From an uncultured Eubacteriales bacterium (lineage in GTDB: Bacteria > Bacillota > Clostridia > Christensenellales > DTU072): a stretch of 64,000 nucleotides of DNA. The stretch lies in contig CASFAV010000016.1 in assembly GCA_949292905.1 (NCBI GenBank), positions 1-64,000 on the forward strand, read 5' to 3'. The translations under genes and the position numbers were made by a program. How positions within the stretch are numbered: the stretch's first letter is position 1; each line of letters starts with the position of its first letter. A model generated the notes under the pieces. It was not told the DNA's origin, did not search any database, and worked only from the letters and a program-made list of their open reading frames with translations. Of this stretch, positions 43,580-52,137 are shown one piece after another.

Positions 43580-44794
43580 ATGAAAGTTTTGGTTTTGAAC
43601 GCGGGGAGCTCCTCCCTCAAATATCAGGTCATCGATATGGCTGACGAGCGTATGCTCGGCAAAGGTATCGTAGAGAAAATAGGCACCGGACTTACCGGAA
43701 AGCTCGAACAGAAAGTCGCCGACGCCAAGAGCAGGACCATCGTAATAGAGGAAGTCATCGACAACCACACCGTGGCGTTCGGCCTCGTGATGAAAGCCCT
43801 TACCGATCCCGACAAAGGCATAATCGGTTCCATGGATGAGATAGGCGCGATAGGGCACCGCGTGCTTCACGGCGGCGAGGACTTCACCGAGAGCGTGATA
43901 GTTACCCCCGAAGTGCTCGAAATATGCGACCGCAATACCGTGCTCGGACCTCTGCACATGCCCGCCAATATCGGTTGCATACGCAGTTGTATGGAGCTTA
44001 TGCCCGACAAAGTGAACGTGGCGGTATTCGACACCGTGTTCCATTCGACGATGCCCGATTACGCGTATATGTACGCGATCAAATACGAAGACTACCTCAA
44101 ATACAGAGTGCGCAAATACGGTTTCCACGGCACTTCGCATAAGTACGTTTCCGGAGAAGCCGTCAAATATCTCGGCACTCCGCACAGCAAGATAGTCACC
44201 TGCCATCTCGGCAACGGTTCTTCGCTCTCCGCGGTGGTGGACGGCAAGTGTATAGACACGAGCATGGGTCTCACCCCCCTCGAAGGCATGGTCATGGGAA
44301 CGAGATCGGGCGATATCGACGCGGCGGCGGTAGGCTTCCTTGCCGAGCAGAAGGGGCAGACCGCGAGCGAAGTGGTGGCTTATCTCAATAAGCAATGCGG
44401 ATTTATGGGGCTTGCGGGCTATTCCGATTGCCGCGACCTGAGCGCGCGCTACGCCGCGGGCGACAAACGCGCCATTCTCGCTTTCGAGATGTTCGCGTAC
44501 CGCATCCGTAAATATATCGGAAGCTACGTTGCCGCCATGGGCGGGCTCGATTGCATAGTCCTTACCGGCGGTATCGGCGAAAACTCCGATTTTGCGCGTT
44601 CGCTCATAATGAAAGGGCTCGAAGTATTCGGAGTCGACTTCGACTTCGAACTCAACAAAACGGCGCCGCGCGGTACTTTCGTCGAACTCGGCAAGCCTTC
44701 GAGCAAGGTGAAAGTCGTGGTCATTCCCACCAACGAGGAGCTCGTTATCGCCCGCGACGCGAAGGAGCTTGCGGAATCGGTAGCGAAAGCCTGA
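43580..44794 (+). CDS. ackA: Acetate kinase
   Basis: A 404-residue ASKHA kinase producing ATP and acetate from acetyl phosphate. It shows the N-terminal VLNAGSSSLKYQ, the central RKYGFHGTSHKYV with the catalytic region, CHLGNGSSLSAV, and the C-terminal FTGGIGEN-type segment (LTGGIGENS). Length is normal. AAGGGAG lies upstream. It is the second gene of the pta-ackA unit. Confidence 0.97.
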   Translation: MKVLVLNAGSSSLKYQVIDMADERMLGKGIVEKIGTGLTGKLEQKVADAKSRTIVIEEVIDNHTVAFGLVMKALTDPDKGIIGSMDEIGAIGHRVLHGGEDFTESVIVTPEVLEICDRNTVLGPLHMPANIGCIRSCMELMPDKVNVAVFDTVFHSTMPDYAYMYAIKYEDYLKYRVRKYGFHGTSHKYVSGEAVKYLGTPHSKIVTCHLGNGSSLSAVVDGKCIDTSMGLTPLEGMVMGTRSGDIDAAAVGFLAEQKGQTASEVVAYLNKQCGFMGLAGYSDCRDLSARYAAGDKRAILAFEMFAYRIRKYIGSYVAAMGGLDCIVLTGGIGENSDFARSLIMKGLEVFGVDFDFELNKTAPRGTFVELGKPSSKVKVVVIPTNEELVIARDAKELAESVAKA

Positions 44795-44833
44795 GTAAAA
44801 TTATTAAATTTACCAATTATGGTCGGAAAAAGT

Positions 44834-44862
44834 TTGACATAGCTCCGACGATTGGATATAAT
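44834..44862 (+). promoter_or_regulatory. Promoter of rpmF-plsX-rnc with a flanking inverted repeat
   Basis: TTGACA (44834-44839), 17-bp spacer, TATAAT (44857-44862). GTCGGA (44822-44827) and TCCGAC (44844-44849) form an inverted repeat around the -35 box that could be an operator. Confidence 0.85.
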
Positions 44863-44896
44863 ATACAAGCTAAAGTTAGAATTGAGGAGGTGCAGT

Positions 44897-45088
44897 ATGG
44901 CAGTCCCGAAGAGTAAAGTATCCAAGCAAAGAGGCAACACGAGATATGCTCAGTGGAAAATTTCCGCTCCCAATCTTGTCGAATGCTCCAATTGCCACGA
45001 GCTTATAGAGAGTCACAAGGTATGCCCCAAATGCGGCTATTACGACGGCAAACAGGTAGTAACGCCCAAGGCAAAGAAGGAAGACTGA
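44897..45088 (+). CDS. rpmF: 50S ribosomal protein L32
   Basis: A 63-residue ribosomal protein with the zinc-ribbon pattern CSNC...CPKC (four-Cys form) and the typical N-terminus MAVPKSKVSKQR. GAGGAGGTG lies 6 bp before ATG 44897. The usual upstream yceD gene is absent. It is followed by plsX, a common arrangement. Confidence 0.97.
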   Translation: MAVPKSKVSKQRGNTRYAQWKISAPNLVECSNCHELIESHKVCPKCGYYDGKQVVTPKAKKED

Positions 45089-45134
45089 TAGAAGCGAAAC
45101 CGAGGCTGTCCGTAGTGACAGCTTCGTTAATATT

Positions 45135-45160
45135 TCGGGGTACCCGCCCCGATAATTTTT
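45135..45160 (+). terminator. Possible attenuator between rpmF and plsX
   Basis: Stem TCGGGG/CCCCGA (45135-45140 with 45147-45152) followed by TAATTTTT. The stem is short, so it may be a partial terminator that sets the ratio of L32 to PlsX. Confidence 0.4.
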
Positions 45161-45179
45161 ATCGAGAAGCGTAACCTTT

Positions 45180-46169
45180 ATGAAAATAGTCATCGACGCA
45201 TACGGCGGCGACAACGCCCCGCAGGAAATAGTCAAAGGCGCTTTGCAGGCGCTTAAAGAAAAAGAGGGTTTCTCCGTAGTACTGGTAGGTAAGCGCGAGG
45301 AGATCGAAGCTCTTCTGAGCTCGGAAACCTACGACGCGGAGCGCGTCGGGATAGTTGACGCGCTCCGCGTCATCACCAACGATATGTCGCCCACCGAAGC
45401 GGTGAGGAAAATGAAAGACTCCTCGCTCGTCAAGGCTTTTTCAGTACTCAATTCCGATCCCGATGCGCAGGCTATAATTTCTGCGGGAAGCACGGGGGCG
45501 GTTCTCACGGGCGCCACGCTTCTCGTCAAAAGACTCGAAGGAGTCACCCGCGCGGCGCTCGCGCCCGTACTTCCCACCGTGAAAGGGGGCTTCGTGACGC
45601 TCGTGGATTGCGGCGCCAATTCCGATTGCAAACCTGCTCAACTCGTGCAATTCGCGCGTCTGGGTTCCGCTATGGTGAAAGCCACTTCGGGTAACCGCTC
45701 CCCGCGCGTAGGGCTCCTGTCCAACGGCACCGAGGATAAGAAAGGCAACGAACTCACGAAAGAAGCCTTCCCTTTGCTCAAGGCGGAGACGGGCATAAAT
45801 TTCGTGGGTAATATGGAAGCCCGCGAAATACTTTCGGGCGATTACGACGTCGTCGTGGCGGACGGCTTCAGCGGCAATATAGCGCTCAAAGCCTGCGAAG
45901 GCACGGCGCTTGCGTTCATGACCATACTAAAAAACTGTATACTCGCGGGAGGGCTTCGCGCCAAGCTCGGTTACCTTCTCATGAAGCCCGTTTTCAAGGA
46001 AGTCAAAAAGACGATGGACTATAACGGATACGGCGGCGCGGTGCTTTTGGGGCTCACCAAAGTCGTGGTCAAGTCGCACGGGAGCTCCAAAGCGAAATCC
46101 ATAGCCGCTTCCGTCATACAGGCTTACACCGTAGCGTCCGCAGGAGTGAGCACTTCGCTCGAACTCTGA
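45180..46169 (+). CDS. plsX: Phosphate acyltransferase PlsX
   Basis: A 329-residue enzyme making acyl phosphate from acyl-ACP for phospholipid synthesis. Hallmarks are the N-terminal IDAYGGDNAPQEIVKG, AGSTGAVLTGA, DCGAN and the C-terminal YGGAVLLGL and HGSSKAKSI segments. Normal length. rnc begins 5 bp after the stop, with no acpP gene between them as found in many relatives. The ribosome site is weak. Confidence 0.96.
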   Translation: MKIVIDAYGGDNAPQEIVKGALQALKEKEGFSVVLVGKREEIEALLSSETYDAERVGIVDALRVITNDMSPTEAVRKMKDSSLVKAFSVLNSDPDAQAIISAGSTGAVLTGATLLVKRLEGVTRAALAPVLPTVKGGFVTLVDCGANSDCKPAQLVQFARLGSAMVKATSGNRSPRVGLLSNGTEDKKGNELTKEAFPLLKAETGINFVGNMEAREILSGDYDVVVADGFSGNIALKACEGTALAFMTILKNCILAGGLRAKLGYLLMKPVFKEVKKTMDYNGYGGAVLLGLTKVVVKSHGSSKAKSIAASVIQAYTVASAGVSTSLEL

Positions 46170-46174
46170 TAATC

Positions 46175-46840
46175 ATGTTCGAGCCGCTCAAGATTCAGGA
46201 AAAGATAGGATACGTTTTCCGCAATGTCGAATTGTTGTCGGAAGCTTTCACGCACGCGTCTTTTTCCAACGAACACGCTTTGCCTTCCTACGAGCGGTTG
46301 GAATTTTTGGGCGATTCCGTGCTCGGAATGGTAGTTGCCGAATATCTTTACGGGCGTTATCCCGGTGCGGACGAGGGTTTCCTCACCAAGACGAAAGCGA
46401 GCATCGTTTCCGGTAAAACTCTTGCCGCCGTGATAGAAAGACTCGATCTCGTGCAATATCTGCGCGTTTCGTCGGGGAACAACGAGACCGAAGTGCGCGA
46501 AAGCAAAAACATAAAAGAAGACCTCTTCGAAGCGCTCGTGGGGGCGATAACCGTTGACAGCGGTATCGACGAGAGCAGAAAGTTCATTTTGCGCGAACTT
46601 GCCGACGAGCTCAGCCGCACTTATACCGTTGATAACGTCACCGATTTCAAGTCAAAGCTTCTCGAAAAGGCGGTCCATAAAGGGATCAAAGCGGAATTTA
46701 TCGTCGGCGTTTCTCCCTGCGACCCCAAAACGTTCGTCGCGGAAGTAATGCTTGACGGCGTCGTTTGCGCTTCCGGCACAGGCGCTTCCAAGAAAAAAGC
46801 CGCTCAGTCCGCCGCCGAAGCCGCATTGAAAAAGATTTGA
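46175..46840 (+). CDS. rnc: Ribonuclease III
   Basis: A 221-residue double-strand-specific RNase for rRNA and mRNA processing. It has the signature YERLEFLGDSVLG (about 38-50) with catalytic Glu and Asp, a second acidic site near EDLFEALVGAI, and a C-terminal dsRNA-binding domain from about 150. Its final codons are part of a tandem duplication that continues into the downstream gap. Confidence 0.96.
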   Translation: MFEPLKIQEKIGYVFRNVELLSEAFTHASFSNEHALPSYERLEFLGDSVLGMVVAEYLYGRYPGADEGFLTKTKASIVSGKTLAAVIERLDLVQYLRVSSGNNETEVRESKNIKEDLFEALVGAITVDSGIDESRKFILRELADELSRTYTVDNVTDFKSKLLEKAVHKGIKAEFIVGVSPCDPKTFVAEVMLDGVVCASGTGASKKKAAQSAAEAALKKI

Positions 46841-46899
46841 GTTTTTTATATTCTCATGTACGCGAAAGTGCCGTGCACGTATTTTTTTCAATTTACGTC

Positions 46900-46928
46900 T
46901 TGCCTTTTTGATCGGAATACGTTATAAT
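46900..46928 (+). promoter_or_regulatory. Promoter P1 in duplication copy 1
   Basis: TTGCCT (46900-46905), 17-bp spacer, TATAAT (46923-46928). Confidence 0.65.
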
Positions 46929-47079
46929 CATATTCGAACGAATTTGCATGCGCGAGCAGGACGCCGTTTCCGGGAAGAAGCCGCCCGCTCCGTCGCCGAA
47001 GCCTATTGAATAAAATTTGAGTTTTTCATATTCTCACGTACGCGAACGTGCCGTGCGCGCGTTTTCTTAAATCTACGCC

Positions 47080-47108
47080 TTGCGTTTTCTATCGGAATAC
47101 ATTATACT
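47080..47108 (+). promoter_or_regulatory. Promoter P2 in duplication copy 2, proximal to smc
   Basis: TTGCGT (47080-47085), 17-bp spacer, TATACT (47103-47108), exactly 180 bp from P1. The leader to ATG 47164 is about 50 nt. Confidence 0.65.
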
Positions 47109-47163
47109 TATATCTGTATGGGCTCGCGCGCGCGAGCGCACTGCGGAGTTCAGGAGAAACATT

Positions 47164-50100
47164 ATGAATCTTAAAAAAATAGAATTACAGGGTTTCAAGT
47201 CTTTCGGAGATAAAACGGAGATCAATTTCGAAACCAATATCACCGGCATAGTCGGACCTAACGGGTGCGGTAAATCGAACGTTATCGACGCCGTGCGCTG
47301 GGTGCTCGGAGAGCAGGCGCCCACGACTCTGCGCGTGCAGAAAATGCCCGATCTTATTTTCAACGGAACGGAATCGCGCCGTTCGCAGTCTTATTGCGAG
47401 GTAAGCCTTTACCTCGACAATTCCGACGGCAGATACCCCATCGAATTCGACGAAGTGGTGGTCACCCGTAAACTCGACCGCAGCGGAGAGAGCGAATATC
47501 TTATCAACAGAAGACCTTGCCGAATGAGGGACATAATCGACCTGTTCCGCGACAGCGGTATCGGTAAAGAGGGTTACAGCATCATCGGTCAGGGCAAGAT
47601 CGACGAAATACTGTCATCGAAGCCCGACGGCAGGCGCAAGATATTCGAGGAAGCGGCGGGGATATCCAAGCATAAGGCGCGCAAGATAGAGACGGAGCGC
47701 AAGCTCAACGCGGGGCGCGCGGATATGCAGAGACTTACCGACCTTCTGAGCGAGGTGAGCTCGTCGCTCATACCTCTCGAGAAGGAGGCGGGCGACGCGA
47801 GGAAGGTGAAAGCTTACCGCGCCGAACTCAAATACCAGGAAGTGGCGCTGTATCTGTACCAATGCGAGAACAGCGCGGCGAACCGCGAGCGCATTACCGA
47901 AAAACTGGACAAACTGCGCAGAGATCACGCCGAGCAGAGCGCCGAACTCGACAGGTTGAACAACGAATACACCGTCACGATGATGGGGATCGAGAACGGC
48001 GACAAATATTCGAACAGCGTGCGCGACGCGATAACCGATCTCATGGTCGCGGCGGAGAAAGCGGCGGGCGACAGCAGGGCGTTCGCGAGGGATATAGAGC
48101 ATATCAACGAGGACAACGCTAAAGCCGCCGAATCGCTCAAAGCCGACGAAACGAAGCTTGCCGACAGAGCGAAGCAGATAGAGGACAAATTTTATAAAGC
48201 GGACGCGAAGCGCAAGGAAGCCGACAAGGAGCGCGCCGCGCTCGAAGAACTGCGCAAGGAGCAGACGGAGCTTGCCGCAGAGGTGGACAGAGAAGAAAAA
48301 GCCATCGAAGCGGGCAGGGAAATGTTCCTCGACAAGCTCAACAAAAACGCCGCAATAGAGAAGGACGTCGCGGCGCTCGAGCTGGAGCGCAAGCTTTTGA
48401 TAGACGGGCTCGCGAGCAACAAAGGCGATTACGACGACAAACTGGCGGTGCGCGACAAAGTGGCGGAAACACGCGCGAAACTCGCGGCGCAGGCGGAAGA
48501 GCTGACTGCCGAAAAGACTTCGCGGCAAGCGGAACTCGTCAAAGCCACCGAAAACCGCGATGCGGCGAAGAAGGAATATGACGAAGCTCTTCAACGCCGC
48601 ACCGATCTCGGCAACCGTATCCAGAACCTCACTTTCAAACTCGAAACCATAGAGGAAAACATAAATAAATACTTCGACTACGAGGGCAGTATCCAGAACC
48701 TTATGGCGGAAGCCGCCCGCGATCCCGCGATCAAGGAAATGATAGTGGGTACCGTAGCCGAAATAATCACCGTGCCCAAAGACGTGCAGATAGCCGTGGA
48801 AATAGCGCTCGGCAGATCGCTACAAAGCGTGATAACGAAGAACGAGTACGACGCGTCGAAGCTCATGCAGAGGTTAAGGGAGCGCAATCTCGGAAGGGCG
48901 ACGTTTCTGCCGATGACTACGATGAAGCGCAACGACCTCTCACGCGAGCAGGCTCGCGCGCTGGACGAGGACGGCATAATAGGCGTGGCGAGCGAGCTCG
49001 TGCGCTACGACGGCATTTACGACAACATCATATCCAATCTGCTCGGCAAGACGGTGATAGCCGAAGATCAGGACGCGGCGATGAGGGTATCGAAGAAATA
49101 CGGATATTCCTTCCGTATCGTCACCCTCGACGGCGACGTATACGCGCCGAGCGGCGCGCTGACGGGCGGCTCCACGGGCAAGAACACGGGACGCATACTT
49201 TCGCGCGAATCCGAGAAAGAGGATATGGCGAAAAAGCTCCGCCAGGCGAAAAAAGACATGGAACTCCTCAAGGACGACATAGCCGACCGCGAAAGCGAAC
49301 TCGAAAAGCTTTCTTCCTCCGTAGCCTTCATTCAAAGCCGCATAAGCAAGCTCGAACTGGATATAATGAAGCTTTCGGGAGATATCGCGCAGTGCGACAG
49401 AGAGCTCGAGCTGTACGGCGCGGAAATGGATAAGCTTTTCGGCGGCAACGAGGAGAGCCGTAAGCGTATCAAGGAGATAGAAATTGCGCTTCAGGAAGCC
49501 GATAAGAACAAAAAGGGAGCCGATACCGAGAGGATCGACGTGGACGAATACGTCAGCGAGCTGAGAGAAAAATTTGCAGACGACAAGCGCAGATATAACG
49601 AACTCACCGGCGCCGTCATGCGTAAGACCGTAGAAGTCAACGCTCTCGACAACGAAGCGGACACTCTGGAGAAGGACATTGCCGCGCTCAGAGCGGAGAG
49701 CAAGATGATCGAGCAGGAAATGTTGGAACTCAACGTTCGCATCAAGATGAACGAGAGCAATCTCCAACGCATAAAGGATCAGCTCGCCCGCTCGGAATTT
49801 GCGCCCGAGGACAAAGCGAAGCTCGACGAATTACGAGCGGAGCTCGCGGGGCTGGAGGAGAGCCGCGTCAAAATGAACGCACGGGTGAAGGAGCTCGACG
49901 TATTGCGCGCGGAGAAGACCGACGAAGCCGCCAAGACGCGCGAGAAAGTCATCCGAGAGGAAGCCAATCTGGAAATGGTGGACAGCACGATCGCGACAAT
50001 GTCCACGAGAATGCAGGAGAACTACGGCTTCGACTTCGACTCCGCGAAGGAGTATTTCGCGGGCGTGGACGCGGAAGCGGAGGGATACGTATTCGCGCCG

Positions 50101-50799
50101 GACAAAGCGCAGTCGCACATCAACGGTCTGCGCACGAAGATAGAGCGTATAGGACCTATCAACGAACTTGCGGAGCAGAGATTCGCGGAAGAATCGGAGC
50201 GTTGCAATTATATGCAGTCGCAGCTCGACGACCTTCAAAAAGCGGAACAGGATCTGTTGCGCATAATAGACGAGCTTACGACGGAGATGGTGGAGAAATT
50301 CACCGCAAGCTTCAATCAGATCAACAAGAACTTCAATGAAGTGTTCAGCGAGCTTTTCGGCGGCGGCAGGGCGCGCATGGAGCTCGAGAAGGGCGTAAGC
50401 GTGCTCGAAGCGGGTATCGAAATTATGGCGGAGCCTCCGGGCAAGAAGCTTTCCAACCTTGCGCCGCTTTCGGGCGGTGAGAGGGCGCTCACCGCCATAG
50501 CGATACTTTTCGCGATAATCAAGCTGAACCCGATGCCGTTCAGCATTCTCGACGAGATAGAGGCGGCGCTCGACGAAGCGAACGCGCACCTGTTCGCGCA
50601 GTATCTCAAGAAATTCTCGCAGTTCACTCAATTCATAGTGGTCACGCACCGTAAACCCACGATGCAGCTGTGCGACACGCTGTTCGGCGTGACGATGCAG
50701 GAGAAGGGCGTTTCGAGGACGGTGCGCGTAAGGCTCGACGAAGCGGTCAAGCACGCCGACGAAAAGAGCGTCAGAAACGGCGAAAGCGAGAGCGCGTAA
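47164..50799 (+). CDS. smc: Chromosome segregation protein SMC
   Basis: A 1211-residue condensin ATPase. The N-terminal head has the Walker A GPNGCGKSN near 32-40. Long coiled coils flank a hinge (about 500-660, with GALTGGSTGKNTGR following). The C-terminal head has the LSGGERALTAIA signature and Walker B in FSILDEIEAALDEAN. ATG 47164 follows AGGAG by 8 bp and matches the family N-terminus MNLKKIELQGFKSF; longer frames start inside the repeat. It precedes ftsY with a 17-bp gap. Confidence 0.97.
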   Translation: MNLKKIELQGFKSFGDKTEINFETNITGIVGPNGCGKSNVIDAVRWVLGEQAPTTLRVQKMPDLIFNGTESRRSQSYCEVSLYLDNSDGRYPIEFDEVVVTRKLDRSGESEYLINRRPCRMRDIIDLFRDSGIGKEGYSIIGQGKIDEILSSKPDGRRKIFEEAAGISKHKARKIETERKLNAGRADMQRLTDLLSEVSSSLIPLEKEAGDARKVKAYRAELKYQEVALYLYQCENSAANRERITEKLDKLRRDHAEQSAELDRLNNEYTVTMMGIENGDKYSNSVRDAITDLMVAAEKAAGDSRAFARDIEHINEDNAKAAESLKADETKLADRAKQIEDKFYKADAKRKEADKERAALEELRKEQTELAAEVDREEKAIEAGREMFLDKLNKNAAIEKDVAALELERKLLIDGLASNKGDYDDKLAVRDKVAETRAKLAAQAEELTAEKTSRQAELVKATENRDAAKKEYDEALQRRTDLGNRIQNLTFKLETIEENINKYFDYEGSIQNLMAEAARDPAIKEMIVGTVAEIITVPKDVQIAVEIALGRSLQSVITKNEYDASKLMQRLRERNLGRATFLPMTTMKRNDLSREQARALDEDGIIGVASELVRYDGIYDNIISNLLGKTVIAEDQDAAMRVSKKYGYSFRIVTLDGDVYAPSGALTGGSTGKNTGRILSRESEKEDMAKKLRQAKKDMELLKDDIADRESELEKLSSSVAFIQSRISKLELDIMKLSGDIAQCDRELELYGAEMDKLFGGNEESRKRIKEIEIALQEADKNKKGADTERIDVDEYVSELREKFADDKRRYNELTGAVMRKTVEVNALDNEADTLEKDIAALRAESKMIEQEMLELNVRIKMNESNLQRIKDQLARSEFAPEDKAKLDELRAELAGLEESRVKMNARVKELDVLRAEKTDEAAKTREKVIREEANLEMVDSTIATMSTRMQENYGFDFDSAKEYFAGVDAEAEGYVFAPDKAQSHINGLRTKIERIGPINELAEQRFAEESERCNYMQSQLDDLQKAEQDLLRIIDELTTEMVEKFTASFNQINKNFNEVFSELFGGGRARMELEKGVSVLEAGIEIMAEPPGKKLSNLAPLSGGERALTAIAILFAIIKLNPMPFSILDEIEAALDEANAHLFAQYLKKFSQFTQFIVVTHRKPTMQLCDTLFGVTMQEKGVSRTVRVRLDEAVKHADEKSVRNGESESA

Positions 50800-50816
50800 A
50801 CGGAGGACATGAATTT

Positions 50817-51713
50817 ATGGGACTTTTTTCAAGAATAAAAGAGGGACTTAAACGTACCAAAGAGAGCTTCGGTAAAAAGATATTCGAATTATTCAAAGCG
50901 CGCGCTCTGGACGACGAATTCTATGAGGAGCTTGAGACCGCGATGATATCCGCAGATATGGGCGTGACAGCGACGGAAGCGATAATAGAGGAACTGAAGG
51001 ATTCCGTCTACCGCAACAAGATAACCGATACCGCGCGGGCGAAAGAGGAATTGAAGCGCATAATGCTCGAAAGCATAGATTACGAGATACCTCCTTACGA
51101 ATATCCGCTCGTGATACTGATAGCGGGCGTGAACGGAGTGGGCAAGACCACGGCGATAGGTAAGCTTGCCAAACTCTTTATGTCGCAGGGTAAATCGGTG
51201 ACGGTAGCCGCGGCGGATACTTTCCGCGCGGCGGCGAGCGAACAGCTCGAGATCTGGGCGGAAAGAGCGGGAGTAAGGATAGTCAAGCATTCCGAAGGCA
51301 GCGATCCCGCGGCGGTCGTGTACGACGCGCTCGCTTCCGCTAAAGCGCGCGGCACCGACGTCGTGCTCATAGACACGGCGGGCAGGCTCCATAACAAAAA
51401 GAACCTTATGGAGGAGCTTAAAAAGATCAACCGCGTGGTCACGCGCGAGATGCCCGACTGCGACAGGCGCAACTATATCGTGCTCGACGCGACTACCGGA
51501 CAGAACGCCGTTCCGCAAGTGGACATATTCAACGAGGCTATCGACATCGACGGCATAATCCTTACCAAGCTTGACGGCACCGCAAAGGGCGGCGTTGTCA
51601 TGGCGATAAGCGCGGAGCGCGAGATACCCGTAGTTTACGTCGGCGTGGGCGAGAAGATAGACGACCTTCTCCCCTTCAACGCTGAGGATTTCATCGACGA
51701 AATATTCGCGTAA
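50817..51713 (+). CDS. ftsY: Signal recognition particle receptor FtsY
   Basis: A 298-residue SRP GTPase: N domain (about 1-85) and G domain with GVNGVGKTT (G1), DTAGR (G3) and TKLDGTAKG. It has no acidic A domain, as usual in Gram-positives. It docks ribosome-SRP complexes to the translocon and works with Ffh and the SRP RNA of this window. ATG 50817 has GGAGG about 12 bp upstream and gives the usual start MGLFSRIKEGL. Confidence 0.97.
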   Translation: MGLFSRIKEGLKRTKESFGKKIFELFKARALDDEFYEELETAMISADMGVTATEAIIEELKDSVYRNKITDTARAKEELKRIMLESIDYEIPPYEYPLVILIAGVNGVGKTTAIGKLAKLFMSQGKSVTVAAADTFRAAASEQLEIWAERAGVRIVKHSEGSDPAAVVYDALASAKARGTDVVLIDTAGRLHNKKNLMEELKKINRVVTREMPDCDRRNYIVLDATTGQNAVPQVDIFNEAIDIDGIILTKLDGTAKGGVVMAISAEREIPVVYVGVGEKIDDLLPFNAEDFIDEIFA

Positions 51714-51755
51714 GATATAAAAATATAAACGGGAGGGTATGTTAAGTAAAAACGC

Positions 51756-51784
51756 TTGACATATCCTTTTATTTTTTGTAATAT
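51756..51784 (+). promoter_or_regulatory. Promoter of ylxM-ffh
   Basis: TTGACA (51756-51761), 17-bp spacer, TAATAT (51779-51784). The leader is about 25-30 nt. Confidence 0.8.
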
Positions 51785-51816
51785 GTAAAAGCAATATACT
51801 TTACATAAGGTGCGGC

Positions 51817-52137
51817 ATGCTGAAAAACGTGGAGATGGGATTGCTTAACGATTACTACGGCGGTTTACTGACGGAGTATCAGCGCGACGTTCTCGTAAAG
51901 TATTTCGACGAGGATCTGTCGCTTGCGGAGATAGCCGAGACAAGCGGTATTTCGCGCCAGGCGGTAAGGGACGTCATAGTGAGAGCCACGGCTAAACTCA
52001 GGGAATTCGAGTCGAAGCTGGGGCTGGTAGCCAAGATAACCGGTCTGATGTCCGAACTGGAGCAGATAATTGTATCCACGGATACGGAAACGGCGGACAG
52101 GCTCAGAAAGATATTGAACGAGATCAAGGAGTTGTAA
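51817..52137 (+). CDS. ylxM: YlxM/p13-family putative helix-turn-helix protein
   Basis: A 106-residue protein with a sigma-factor-like helix-turn-helix. DEDLSLAEIAETSGISRQAVRDVIVRA covers about 31-57 and is followed by a coiled-coil tail. The family is linked to SRP function and always sits before ffh. AAGG lies upstream of ATG 51817; an in-frame ATG 51835 is possible. The stop overlaps the ffh ATG by one base (TAATG). Confidence 0.93.
   Translation: MLKNVEMGLLNDYYGGLLTEYQRDVLVKYFDEDLSLAEIAETSGISRQAVRDVIVRATAKLREFESKLGLVAKITGLMSELEQIIVSTDTETADRLRKILNEIKEL

Larger units (their letters stand above)
46783..47137. repeat. Imperfect tandem duplication of the rnc 3' end and downstream region
   Basis: Copy 1 (about 46783-46957) includes the last rnc codons and stop. 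Copy 2 (about 46964-47137) repeats the same order: degenerate rnc codons, TTTGAGTTTTT, CATATTCTCACGTACGCGAA, CGTGCCGTGC, ATCGGAATAC, then the -10 box and CGCGAGC. The period is 180-181 bp and many substitutions separate the copies. This accounts for nearly all of the 323 bp between rnc and smc. Each copy carries one promoter. Confidence 0.85.
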
